A stretch of 23,005 nt of DNA from Mucidula mucida. Its lineage: Eukaryota; Basidiomycota; Agaricomycetes; Agaricales; Physalacriaceae. The stretch is from assembly GCA_015501055.1 (NCBI GenBank), contig JADNYV010000539.1:1-23005 (forward strand). The letters are read 5' to 3'. The translations under genes and the position numbers were made by a program. The first letter of the stretch is position 1. Each line of letters begins with the position of its first letter. The notes beneath the pieces are model-generated. The model did no database searches. It was given only the letters and a program-made list of their open reading frames with translations, and was not told the DNA's origin. Shown one piece after another: positions 1 through 9,424 of the stretch.

Positions 1-252
1 GCGATGTTCTTCAGGGATACGCGAGGGCAACGAGACATCCGCAGATGCCGCGCGCGCCTCGGAGTGGGTGGGTATATACAAGTCTGGTTCGGACAGCGGA
101 GTAGTAAGAGGAGAAGTGTCAGGTTGCGCACCTGAGTTTTGGTCGGGAGTAACAACGCCGTCGACATTATCGTCGGCGTCGTTGTGAACAGAGGGGGTTG
201 GCGGAGCAGAAAGGGCTCGACGCCGAGTGCGAAGGTTGTAGTGGGTAGACAT
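1..252 (-). CDS. N-terminal fragment of a retroelement-type (gag/polyprotein-like) protein, cut by window edge
   Basis: The frame opens at an ATG at 252 on the minus strand and stays open for 84 codons to base 1, so only the N-terminus is visible. The protein begins MSTHYNLRTRRR. It then becomes a low-complexity Pro/Ser/Thr/Asp-rich stretch without a globular motif. From memory, a 'YNLR + basic' start followed by disordered acidic/Pro-rich sequence is common at the N-terminus of basidiomycete LTR-retrotransposon polyproteins; this is an inference from style, not a domain hit. The 5' side (253-600) has an AT-rich stretch with a TATA-like run near 519-529 and a pyrimidine tract in the sense of this gene, which would suit an LTR/leader. 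No LTR pair can be checked, because the rest of the element lies outside the window. An ordinary disordered host protein is the alternative. Confidence 0.4.
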   Translation of the reverse strand, partial: MSTHYNLRTRRRALSAPPTPSVHNDADDNVDGVVTPDQNSGAQPDTSPLTTPLSEPDLYIPTHSEARAASADVSLPSRIPEEHR

Positions 253-648
253 TTTTGAGGGTCGGGTGTCGAGGATGTCCGGGTTGATCAGACCTGGGGG
301 CTCCGTCGGCGGGGAGAGAGAGAGAGGTTTTAGAAAAGCAGAGTGGTGGGGGGTCTAGTCAAAATATGTGAGGTTAGCGTGATCAAAGACCACGGTAGCC
401 GTCACACGGGTATGAGGGAGTGATGAGAGTCGAGGAGAGTCGAGTCTCAGAGGGACCAAATGACTGGATAAAATAGTAGATTTGGGAGATCCTACTTACG
501 ACTCTAGCTACGAGGCTATATATATAGTATTTTATCTAGCTGAGTCAAAGTAGTATAGTAATTAATACGAATCGGGTAGTATATCAAAGAGGGGGGAGTA
601 AACTGAGGCGCGGAAGTAATATAGGTGGCGGTGCATGTCACCTAATCG
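253..648. other. Non-coding stretch upstream of the 1-252 frame, possible LTR/leader
   Basis: No supportable gene lies here. On the minus strand the order is a CT-rich segment (about 590-600), a TATA-like run (519-529), a duplicated motif (gagagtcgag, seen twice around 425-445), then a pyrimidine-rich leader (300-350) before the ATG at 252. This order fits a promoter and leader for the 1-252 frame. LTR boundaries and a primer binding site could not be defined. Confidence 0.35.
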
Positions 649-944
649 TTACAAAGCCGCGGCCCACCCATTCTCTGCTGCTTTCTTCGAGAACTCCGCC
701 GACGACGCAAGAGACTCTCCAGAGCTGGACGTTTTGCTCTCTGATGCTTTCGCTGATATCAAATCAGTACCAACGAAATAGTCATTGTATTGATACGCCA
801 CATACTGGTACTTTTGGCTGGCTTGGCCTTCTTGAAGATGGAAGCCAGCAGGCCACCCGACGTTGAGTTATTTCCGCTACTGCTCGACGACTGCGACTCT
901 TTCGAGAGGAGGGAGGTGGTGGAAGTCGTGGATTGGCTTGACAT
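649..944 (-). CDS. Small Ser-rich fungal protein, 80 aa, two exons
   Basis: Exon 1 is 944-806 and exon 2 is 752-649. They are joined by a 53-nt intron with a GTATGT donor and a TATCAG acceptor. Reading straight through the donor instead gives an unconvincing tail. The spliced product of 80 aa starts MSSQSTTSTTSLLSKESQ. It has a Ser run (residues 18-23), a short Lys/Ala patch (FKKAKPAKST, 38-46), then another Ser-rich segment, and ends KKAAENGWAAAL. There is no signal peptide, membrane helix or known domain, and it is probably disordered. It lies head-to-tail with the similarly Ser/Thr/Lys-rich gene at 1493-1867. A TATA box and a direct repeat sit upstream. The function is not known. The call as a real gene rests on the clean intron and a compositionally consistent second exon. 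Confidence 0.6.
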
Positions 945-1018
945 GACTGCGACTGGACTCTGAATAGTTGGTTGCTGCGAAGACAGATGGTGTTTATGAT
1001 TGTAACAACATTTGGCCC

Positions 1019-1030
1019 GCTTATATACCG
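1019..1030 (-). promoter_or_regulatory. TATA box of the small gene at 649-944
   Basis: The minus strand reads CGGTATATAAGC here, a good TATA-box match about 80 bp upstream of the ATG at 944. That is a reasonable distance for a short fungal leader. Confidence 0.5.
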
Positions 1031-1055
1031 ATAATCCCTGTATCTAACGCGTCTC

Positions 1056-1101
1056 GGGTCTAGGGGATTTCGCGTTACACAAGACCTAGGGTCTAGGGGA
1101 T
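1056..1101. repeat. Direct repeat gggtctaggggat x2 just upstream of the TATA box
   Basis: The 13-mer gggtctaggggat occurs at 1056-1068 and again at 1089-1101, a 33-bp period (about three helical turns). The second copy overlaps the palindrome cctagg. It lies 26-82 bp beyond the TATA box of the 649-944 gene, where an activator or repressor site would be expected. Its function is inferred from position only. Confidence 0.5.
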
Positions 1102-1492
1102 GGCGCCATGGGAGACGAGTCAGGCGCAGTTTTCGTGTGTAAGGGGTTCGGGCCCGTAGTTTGTGCCACTGAACATATGGTTGACTCGAAGAGTATGCTG
1201 CCGCAGTGAGGGAATTGAATGCGCACAAGTAAGCGGGGAAACGCGCTCACGCGACTGCGGATCCGATGACGCATAACTGCGTAACTCTCCGTTCCTCCAG
1301 GCGCCTGCGGCTCGGTACCGACTTTTGCGTGTTTGTTAGTAGCGAATGATATCTAGTTAGATGTTCGCATAGGACAGGCATAATTTGGTCATTCGATATT
1401 ACATAGCACGTTTGACAACGATCGCATTCCACCCTACGCCCAAGTCAGGCGTTCATCACTGCTTCTCTTTGACGCGACGGTCCAGTCACTCC

Positions 1493-1867
1493 TCAGCACT
1501 TATCAAAGCATAACAATAACTCAGTTTTGAATAAAGAAAGAACTGTCTTCTTCTTTTTCAGGATGGGCAACGACGACACATCAGGTCCAGGCGGATTCTG
1601 AGCTGGTGCAGATGCAGAGGTCCCGAGGACCTTCGATTGCGTTGCTTTAGGCTCTGCAGGTTTCGCCTGCTTCGAGCCCGCCGCCTTCTTTGGTTTGGGC
1701 GTCGGGATATGTCCGCTCGTACCATATCGAGACTGTAACTCCCCAAAGGCAGCTGAAAAGTCTTTGGGCGCCACTCCAGTCAACGGTGCAGTGGATGTCA
1801 CCGTGTTGGACGACTGAAGGGAAACCGTCGATGCGGATGACTGTAGATTCAACTCTTCGCTTGTCAT
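1493..1867 (-). CDS. Small Ser/Thr- and Lys/Pro-rich basidiomycete protein, 124 aa
   Basis: This is one open frame from an ATG at 1867. Residues 1-30 are Ser/Thr-rich. Residues 34-54 contain KDFSAAFGELQSRYGTSGH, the only segment that looks conserved or folded; from memory, small Agaricomycete proteins often carry a 'DFxAAFGxLQSxYG' stretch. A Lys/Pro/Ala-rich linker follows (54-100) and then a KKKK patch near residue 104. The last 20 residues are hydrophobic and could be intronic read-through, but no convincing donor is seen, so the C-terminus is the least certain part. No signal peptide or known domain is present. It neighbours a smaller protein of similar composition downstream at 649-944 and diverges from the PRMT3 gene across 410 bp. 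Confidence 0.6.
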   Translation of the reverse strand: MTSEELNLQSSASTVSLQSSNTVTSTAPLTGVAPKDFSAAFGELQSRYGTSGHIPTPKPKKAAGSKQAKPAEPKATQSKVLGTSASAPAQNPPGPDVSSLPILKKKKTVLSLFKTELLLCFDKC

Positions 1868-2277
1868 GGGGAGTTCTGATGAGACCCGGACGTAAAACCG
1901 TGACTTATAGATCAGATTTCGAGCATGTGCGCCTAGTTGATATAAGCATTTCTAGCGACAACAATATCGTCTGCTTTCTGAACCTAATTAACTCTGTGAG
2001 TTCGCACGATCTACTTATATTAGCCTGTGTCGGAAAGGTCTAAATGCACAGGGTTGGAAGAAGCGGTCTTGACTGTTGAGGACTTTGGCTACGGGGTGAC
2101 AGTGGGGTCACTGTACCTTATATATATGCTGTATTTCTACAGGCTTGGTCAATAGTAAAGGAAGTGCAATGACCGCGATAGCTGCTGGGCGGCTGCTACC
2201 AGTGCTAGGCAAACGCGAGGTACAGCCACATCACGTGCTAGTGATCGCACGGATTTAAACCTTGCTTTCCTTCCACC
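1868..2277. promoter_or_regulatory. Divergent intergenic promoter region with an inverted repeat next to a TATA run
   Basis: This 410-bp gap separates the minus-strand small gene (ATG 1867) and the plus-strand PRMT3 gene (ATG 2278). It holds a perfect 6-bp inverted repeat, acagtg at 2099-2104 and cactgt at 2109-2114 with spacer gggt. The TATA-like run ttatatatatg follows at 2118-2128. The TATA run is about 150 bp from the PRMT3 ATG and 250 bp from the other ATG, so it suits PRMT3 better. The PRMT3 ATG has a strong context (ccaccATGa). No other gene is seen in the gap. Confidence 0.45.
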
Positions 2278-4257
2278 ATGAGCATCCACTTGCGCGGGCA
2301 CCCCGTAGAGGCCAACCTCATAGACGGCGATGGAGACGATGTGATCAGTGACTCTAGCAGCGACAGTGATGAAGATGAAACTTGGGATGACTGGGTGTCC
2401 GATTCTGCCAAGCAGTCATGTCGATCTCTGTTTGAGGATAAATTTTTCTCAACAGTCGAAGAGGCCCTCGGTCATGACAGATCTACCCATGGATTTGACC
2501 TGGAGACCCAATGCACTAGACTGGGTTTGCTTATCCCTGTAATACTCGTTTTACAAAAGAGTTGACGTGTTTTAGGACTGGATATTCATGGCCGAATTCG
2601 TTTGATAAATTACATCAGAAAACAAGTGTGTCTCCCGTTTGTTATGCGTGTTTTCCTTTCTAATATCATCAGAAACCTTCTCCAGAATTAGCATCCAAGC
2701 TAACTGGGTCTGAATTTCATGCAGATGAATATCTCATCCCAGTGATAGAGAACGATCCCCTTCTTCGTGAGCTGCCTTTATTGGTGTTGACTACCTTCTT
2801 TGAACTTGCGAATAGAGTTCCAATCTGACGATTGGTCTGATTCTGAGGATGAACTCGATAGTTCAGACCCTTCTCGCAAAATCCTCGCCCTTCAAAAAGA
2901 GTTGGCTCGTACCCAACAGCAATTTCAGGAGTATCGAAGTCTGGTCGCGCAGAAAATGGACTTTGCCAGCTTCTCCGAAGAGGCCGGCCCGTCCGCTCCT
3001 CGTCCCCGCGACGATGATTCCCATTACTTCGAGAGTTACGGCGCGAATGGTACGTTCTCTTCACGATCATTCGAAGTTACTCTTTCTGATTCCACGACAG
3101 ACATCCACGCCGTCATGATCCAAGACAAAGTACGGACGTCGACTTACGCCCAGTTTCTTCTCACCAATCAAACTCTCTTCCAAGACGCCGTCGTACTCGA
3201 TGTGGGCTGCGGGACAGGCATTCTCTCGCTATTCGCTGCACGCGGAGGGGCGAAGCGCGTATATGCGGTAGATGCTAGCGATATTGCTGAGCGGGCAAAG
3301 GAGATTGTCAAAACAAACGGTTTCGATGATATCATAACTGTCATGAGGGGTAAGGTCGAAGAGCTGGAGATTCCAGAGAAGGTGGACGTCATCGTCTCGG
3401 AATGGATGGGTTACGCGTTGTTGTACGAGTCCATGTTGGATTCGGTTCTGGACGCCCGAGATCGGTTCTTGAAGCCAGGCGGTGTCATGGCCCCGAGTCA
3501 GTGCAAGATGATGTTTGCCCTGTGCGACGCCAGCGAGATTCTCAAGGATCGCGTTACCTTTTGGAATGATGTTTATGGTTAGCTCAACTCGATTTTCTAG
3601 TCATCCAACTAATCCCTATTCCCAGGCTTTGATCTTTCTGCCATGTCGGGCGACCTGTACAAGGAAGCTATAATTGACGTCGTAGGGCCTGACACCATCC
3701 TTAGTGCTCCCTTTACCGTCAAGGACCTGTATCTCCCCGACATTACCGCCCGCCAGCTCGACTTTTCCTCTACCTTCACGCTAGTAACATCTGTCGAACG
3801 ACGGACAAAGGTCACGGCTTTCATTCTATACTTTGACACGTTCTTCACTATGACCGGGAAACCAGTCTCGCCAAGCACGCAAGTAAAGGTCATCCGGGAG
3901 AACGAAGTTGTTCTTGCCGAGGTTTGGCCTGTCGGCGGGAAACCCAATGCCCAACGTCGACCGAGTCAGGGCACCGAAAAAGAAAAAGTTACCAGCTTTA
4001 GCACGGGGCCTCAGAGCATACCCACGCACTGGAAACAGACCATTTTCTTACTACGTGAGCCCTTTGTTGTCGAAGAAGGTGATAGTCTTTTCATTATATC
4101 GTATTCTCTGGCTCATGGAATTTATACAGGCGCTGAAATCTCTGGCACTTTCTACTGCAGGAAGAGTGACACAAACTCGCGTGAGCTGGAAGTGGAGATT
4201 CATTATTCACCCACTCCCGGTGACGACCTTGTGATACAAATGTTCACTGTGCAATAG
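2278..4257 (+). CDS. rmt3: Type I protein arginine N-methyltransferase, PRMT3-like, 560 aa, seven exons
   Basis: The enzyme transfers methyl groups from S-adenosylmethionine to arginine side chains; PRMT3 orthologues act in the cytosol on ribosomal protein uS5. Exons are 2278-2524, 2576-2625, 2673-2766, 2816-3049, 3101-3577, 3626-4078 and 4130-4257. All introns are 47-51 nt with matching phases, and two of them (3050-3100, 4079-4129) are in-frame and stop-free, so unspliced reading hides them. N-terminus: an acidic Asp/Ser stretch, then the region equivalent to the PRMT3 C2H2 finger (C48, H66, H71), where the second Cys is missing. A predicted coiled segment (ILALQKELARTQQQFQEYR) follows. Catalytic core: VLDVGCGTG at 240-248 (SAM motif I), SEWMGYALLYE at 308-318 (double-E loop) and THW at 501-503. 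The core is complete, and the length is typical of fungal PRMT3. The start has a Kozak-like context. Confidence 0.93.
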
Positions 4258-4813
4258 GCGCAGAATTCTTAGCTGTACGTGTAACTGTATTTGAATGATC
4301 TATCAGTGCATCTTGTCTTCCGTGCGTCCTACGAGCTACCTTGTAGACAGTGGTTGGCTATCTGCTGCGTTGAATGCATCGTGCGCAGCGGAGGACTACG
4401 CCACAGGCTACAAGTTTACAACAGTAGTTTCACCGCGACTCCGAACTCCATGACTCGCTCCAGTGGACCAACTGTGTGCTGTGCGCGTGGCCCGCAGCAC
4501 TGAGTAAGAAAACGAGAGTGGCCGCAGGCCCGCAGTACGCTCTTGCAAGTAGAGGGATGTTCTCTTACCACGCCTATTGCCATTCATATGCATGGGTGGT
4601 TTTTTTCTGTCGTTCGTCGTAGCGGCATCAACTACACCATTAAGTGGGGACCGCCCTCTCAACTGCTTTTTAAGAATTAGAACTCCACAATGGGACCAAT
4701 GAATAAGTCTGGTAACATACGATCCTCTTGACCTTGTATACGAGTATAGGCAGTCAAGGTCACAACATTCTCGAATATCGCCTAGCTAAACGATTTGGGG
4801 TACCCTAGCACCG
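4258..4813. other. Intergenic, between convergent 3' ends; no gene seen
   Basis: This 556-bp stretch separates the stop of the PRMT3 gene and the stop of the minus-strand glycoprotein gene. Frames on both strands are short and lack splice-consistent extensions or recognisable motifs. It presumably holds the two 3' UTRs. Confidence 0.6.
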
Positions 4814-6024
4814 TCAATCCTGACCGACTTTGGCATAATCGCGTTTCGATAGAAGGTGCAATTCATCCGCTTCTTTCCTCTGTAAGTAGTACGCCGCCGT
4901 CAGCTCATAGACCCAAAATGTATTGTCGACTTACCCGATCGCCACAACACAGGAACATCCATGCTCGCTTAATCCACTGGGGTTTCTGCCATGCTATCGC
5001 GAGACTAATGAGGGCGAAGAGCGCACTTGGAATGCCTATACCAAGCGAGAGGAGATCGCTCTGGCTGAGGCCTCCGTCCGACGCAGGGCTTGACGTTGAT
5101 GAAGGAGAAGAGACAGTTGATGTCGAGGTGGAAGTTGGCGTGGCGGGAAGTGACACAGACGAAGATCCAGTTACATCGCTCACGAGAATGAAGTACCACG
5201 AATAGTAACCCCCGGAGGAGAGCTCTAGCTGCAAATGGTGAATGGGTGTCAACGGTTGTATTAGTCTGAAGACCAGGATACGCACTGTACCGTTCTCCGT
5301 TTCAGAACTTTGACCATTGCCTACCCAGAATGGTCCACCTCGATTGGAATTCGACGATATTCTGAAAGTTATCATTGAGCGATAGATAAGACGTCAATAG
5401 AGCAAGAGCCTCTCACTGCCACCAGTCCGTATCACCGGTATTGTTGATATACCATGGCTTCGGTGTTGTAATTTGGACGACACCATTATCATTCGTGTTA
5501 CCGATGTATGTCTGATATCGAACATTGCGCAAGACATGAGAGACGCCGGGATTGCCTATGAGCTGGAACTGTTCATCACCTTTAATAGTATAAGCCGAAG
5601 GATAAGAGTAAATTGACCTGCTGATCCGTGACGCCATTCACAAACTTGGAGAGCGAGACGCCTCCAGGAGGTGCTCCGTCTGGCGGAGGCATTCTACCCA
5701 ATGCGAAGACTGGGGAGAAGGGGGCGTAAGTGGGGGAGAGGTCACGGGGTCAACGCATGTAACTCCCTATATTGAGCTTTTCTAGCGCGTTCATTTGTTT
5801 GGAATTAGGTGACAGCTGGCATGGAACCCGAACCGCCGTGCCTGCCATTAGACGCCTTGATGATAAGGGTAATGTTTCGGATTCTCGTTGTTCGCTGGTG
5901 CTAGGGAAGGATTCGGAAAATGGAAGTTTGAACAACGATTAGTAGGGCTCAGTACAGCGTGAGTATCGCATAAGGGCAGATTCGCAAACAAACTGTCTGT
6001 GAGGAGGATAGTTATCAGAAGCAT
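4814..6024 (-). CDS. Predicted secreted/single-pass membrane glycoprotein, about 316 aa, six exons, one frameshift
   Basis: Exons on the minus strand are 6024-5956, 5900-5814, 5766-5618, 5568-5417, 5361-4935 and 4879-4814, with introns of 47-55 nt. Phases agree throughout if one base is missing in the CCCC at 5746-5749. Residues 1-23 (MLLITILLTDSLFANLPLC...) could be a signal peptide. The ectodomain has many Asn/Thr/Trp residues and candidate N-glycosylation sites (NIT, NNT, NGT). A Ser/Thr-rich stalk (SSSVSLPATPTSTSTSTVSS) is followed by a transmembrane helix (LGIGIPSALFALISLAIAW) and a basic, charged cytoplasmic tail ending KRDYAKVGQD. The last intron has a canonical GTAAGT donor. I do not recognise the family. 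A cell-surface sensor or wall-associated protein is a guess from topology. The second half is well supported; the first two exons and the start codon are provisional. Confidence 0.6.
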
Positions 6025-6106
6025 CAACCGGTGATTTTACCTTCAATTCAGTATAAGGGTCATCTTGGCTTCCTGTCAGCGGTCAAAGTTTGCATAAATA
6101 CCTTTT

Positions 6107-6305
6107 TTATGGCGCTATTTGTTTAAGGAACTCGACATACCAGCGCACGGCAACGATAGCCTCGACATCAAGCTGTTTGGGAATGATTTCATCAAATAAT
6201 CAATCCGTCCGCAAGCACTGGGATAGCGGTCCTTATAGTAGCTGCGCCGCATCTTTAGCTCGTGGTTTAACATTTATATCATTGAGTCGAGACTCGACAG
6301 GCTTG
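6107..6305 (-). pseudogene. Possible gene remnant on the minus strand
   Basis: A minus-strand frame ending at the TAA 6109-6107 reads FDEIIPKQLDVEAIVAVRW and continues YVEFLKQIAP. It looks like real protein sequence. Just upstream it is broken by a TGA at the TTT near 6195-6200. Other plausible peptide segments (KPRAKDAAQLL; YKDRYPSACGRIDY) lie in the other two frames up to about 6305. No start codon, splice structure or family could be assigned. A GTATGT site inside the segment means it could also be an exon of an unresolved gene. Low confidence. Confidence 0.3.
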
Positions 6306-6987
6306 ACAGACCAGTAAACTTACTGAAACAATAGATAAGAGTCGGCAGATCGGGAAGCTTACAGCTCCAGGGAGTAGTGCAGCAATATTGTTATCAAAAT
6401 GAGACCGGTCCTGGTATCAATGCTGCGATGCTCGACGACGTTCAGCGAGGATCATAGATGAGCAGGAGAACGGAGTCGGACTGAGCGATACATAAATCTC
6501 GGAATGAAGCGACGTCGAAGGTGACTCAAAACATGCTGTGCAGGTGTCGCGTTTTCCACGGGTTCCGTGCTGAATTCACTCTGGGAGCTGAGCTACAACC
6601 ACATCCAAAGACGTCGACGCAGGAGATAATGGCCATCGGGTTCCACGTGATCTCAAGCATGCTGCGTGACCGCGACAAACCCTTCAACATCGAACCACGA
6701 CGATGTCACTCAATAGCCTTCGCGGAAATACGCCAAAGATCCCTATCGAGAATAAAAGAGCTCGTCTAAATTGGTGAATGTTGTGTCCGGTGGGCACCAT
6801 CGCTTTTACAACAAAGCTCTTGTTCTCGTTCCGGTAATGCCAATTCAGTCGGCTTTCTGTTTTGTATATCGCTCACCTTTTAACTTCTCTTCAGACGCAG
6901 ATAGCGTGCTGTTTTCTCCCTGAAAGACTCTCTCTTCTCCGTATGTGAGGACAGGCGCGAAGAGTCTGTGTCCCACACATCCAGACA
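6306..6987. other. No gene resolved; promoter side of the zinc-finger gene
   Basis: Short open stretches exist on both strands (for example plus 6521-6769, and a minus segment reading VASFRDLCIAQSDSVLLLIY near 6430-6520). None could be extended by consistent splicing or tied to a family. The right end (6780-6987) is the presumed promoter and leader of the zinc-finger gene. Confidence 0.4.
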
Positions 6988-9424
6988 ATGTCCTTTCATG
7001 GCCCAACATGGCCCAATCAAGAACAACAAGCAGCGCTTGATGCCTATTGGGCTCGCGGTTGTCATGTCACAGCTTTCTGACCTTGATGGATGTGATGCGG
7101 AGGAGTATAAAGCTACCTGCTCTGGGCCTTAACCAGAGCGCCTCTTTTCCCCGTCCTCAATTTCTGCAGAGGTCATTGATGCCTCATATGTCTTTCGCCG
7201 CCCGTGGGAGTATGGTACGCCAACTGTCCACTACTACTTCAACTTGAGGCTTATCGTCACGCAGCGTGGCGTCCCTGGTATTCCTGATACACCGTGAGTT
7301 GATTATGGTTGATTGTCGAACACCGCTGATACAAAGTTCTTATAGTCGTCGTGATGAAATCGAGTCCTTGCTTCCAAGGGTCAGTGTTGAAATGCGTGGC
7401 GATACCTCTTCACTTATACTTGCGTCAGGAAATTCAGCGACAGAACAAGTTTGCTGACGGTGATTTCGCGTGCGTTCAATGCCAGCGCCGTTATTCAACG
7501 TTAGAACGACTTAGAGAGCACTATCGAGGTGCTAAAGTCATTCATCCATCATGCCCAGCGTGTGGAAGAGGCTTTGCGGATCATAGCGAGCTCGATGAGG
7601 TAGGAGCGATACTTCTTTGTGCGCGTCTCTTCTTACAACGACGACGCAGCATAAGAGGATGGATCATCCAGACATCTCATTGTGTATGATTGTCGACTGT
7701 ACCAGAGCTGGTCATGATCATAGAGCTCTTATGAAAGTAGGCGAAACTTCCCTGATTGAGGATGTCGAACGTGACCATCCTGCAGCACGTCTACTCGGAC
7801 CATTCTCAAAGAGTCGAGTGTCGTTTCTGCCACAACTGGTATAATGATGAAATCCATCTTCATAGTGTGCGTACTCTTCCAGTTGTACGAATTTTGCTAA
7901 CCTCTGCCAATAGAAATCTCATAAAGCCGGCTGTCCAAACAATCGGTTGAACGCCGCACTACCACAGGAGAGCGCCGAGTTTTTCGAAACACTTCTTTCA
8001 GCAACTACTAAACGCGAAAGTGTCAGGTCAAATGGGGTCCGTCCTTCGCGCGCTCGGCAGATTAGAAAGGAGGCCACACCCGGTCCCCCTGTAAACCGGG
8101 AAGTATTTGCTCAAGTTGCCTACAACAACGCAAGCGACTCATCGCGACGATATGCGATGCTTGGCGCTCTATCACACCATGTCTCGTCTGGCCCGGTCGC
8201 TGCTGCCTCCCTCTCCACCGGAGCACCCTCAGATTTCAATCCACACACCGAGCATCCTCTAGCAGGGACACAGTATCACATGGCTCCAATGAATGCAACT
8301 CAATCATTCGTCCACTCAGTGACGAACGTACATGAAGGGGTGCCGGGTTGGACTGATGTTCGCATTCCGGGGCGACAACTAATCGATGAAGCGTCTACAC
8401 GTCGCACAGAGCAGCACGATGAAGATACTCTACTCCACACATCTGATGCCGCCTCCCCAAAGCAAGATGAAGGAGACAACACTCCTCTGACTGATTCTCG
8501 CTGCGAATCGCCCGAAGCAAACCGCTCCCAGCTTGTAGGAGACAAGCCAAACATTTTCATAACTCCACCGGACAGTGAATCGGATAATGTACGTGAAGTA
8601 AGTGCCTAATTATCTTGCTAATCGAGCGAATCGAATGCCCTCTAACATTGTCATAGTCTGGCGCGACAGACTCATGTCCGATCGACGAGAACAGACTGTC
8701 CTTTGTGTCACTGCTGTCGGCAGAGGCCAGACCACTGCGCGCGGAAGGAAACCATTCTGCTGCCATGTCGGGTTCGGCCTCTCGCCTCTATAGCAAATCG
8801 CAAACGGTCAGCCCGACCGGAACGCCTTTGTTGAAACCGACCGCTTCGTAAGTATTACAAAACGATAAGGGGCGTAGACATTAACGTCCGTTTAGCTTGT
8901 CTGTGGAGTCCTCCCCGGCTGCTGCTCGGATGCGTGAGCTCTGGGATGAAATAGTACATATCGTGGGCCTCTCGCGAAATGCGACTCCACTCTCGACGCC
9001 TCTTGCCATTCCTGATCAGCCGTACGTATTGCGCGCATGATCAGCCATGTAGTGACTAATGTAGCGTTTAGGTTATATCCAGACAATGCACCATATCCGC
9101 TCCTCAACGAACGTTCTGCTGACCTAAATAATTTGGACGGTGTGGCGTCGATCTCTGACTTACGAAACGCTCACGATACGTATCCTTCTGGTTCCTCCGC
9201 TCCGGCAGTATACCATGGTCCTTGGTCGTTTGGTCAGAACCCAGCCGGTCAGCTCATGTGTGCCGTGTGCAATGGCTTGGTGGGACCTTTCTCTCAAATA
9301 AACGGAGAAACGTTCTGTGGCAGGTACGAGTATCATCAGTTGTACACGAATCTTGATAATCAAGGGCTTGAGTAGGTGTTGTCGCCATAGGCTGACCAAG
9401 AGTCGACGTGAATGGCAGCTCTGA
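6988..9424 (+). CDS. Four-finger C2H2 zinc-finger protein with a C-terminal CxxC...CxxC module, 622 aa, 11 exons
   Basis: Exons: 6988-7057 (first exon provisional), 7170-7293, 7346-7379, 7429-7599, 7650-7736, 7786-7866, 7914-8597, 8657-8847, 8896-9021, 9072-9323 and 9376-9424. Introns after the first are 47-59 nt and all phases agree without corrections. Fingers: F1 C91-C94-H107-H115, F2 C118-C121-H134-H139, F3 C145-x4-C150-H163-H168, F4 C174-C177-H188-H192. The spacing is irregular (x7 between His in F1, x4 between Cys in F3), as in fungal multi-finger proteins of unknown role. A roughly 390-residue Ser/Thr/Pro-rich disordered region follows. The end holds C586-x2-C589-x15-C605-x2-C608, probably a second zinc-binding module, and a basic tail. 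A nuclear nucleic-acid-binding role is inferred from the fingers. The 5' end is weakest: the first donor (GTTGTC) is poor and its intron is 112 nt. Confidence 0.78.

Noticed and set aside
253..648. Full LTR with primer binding site upstream of the 1-252 frame
   Set aside because: No second LTR copy, no clear TG...CA ends and no convincing tRNA-complementary site could be defined in the window.
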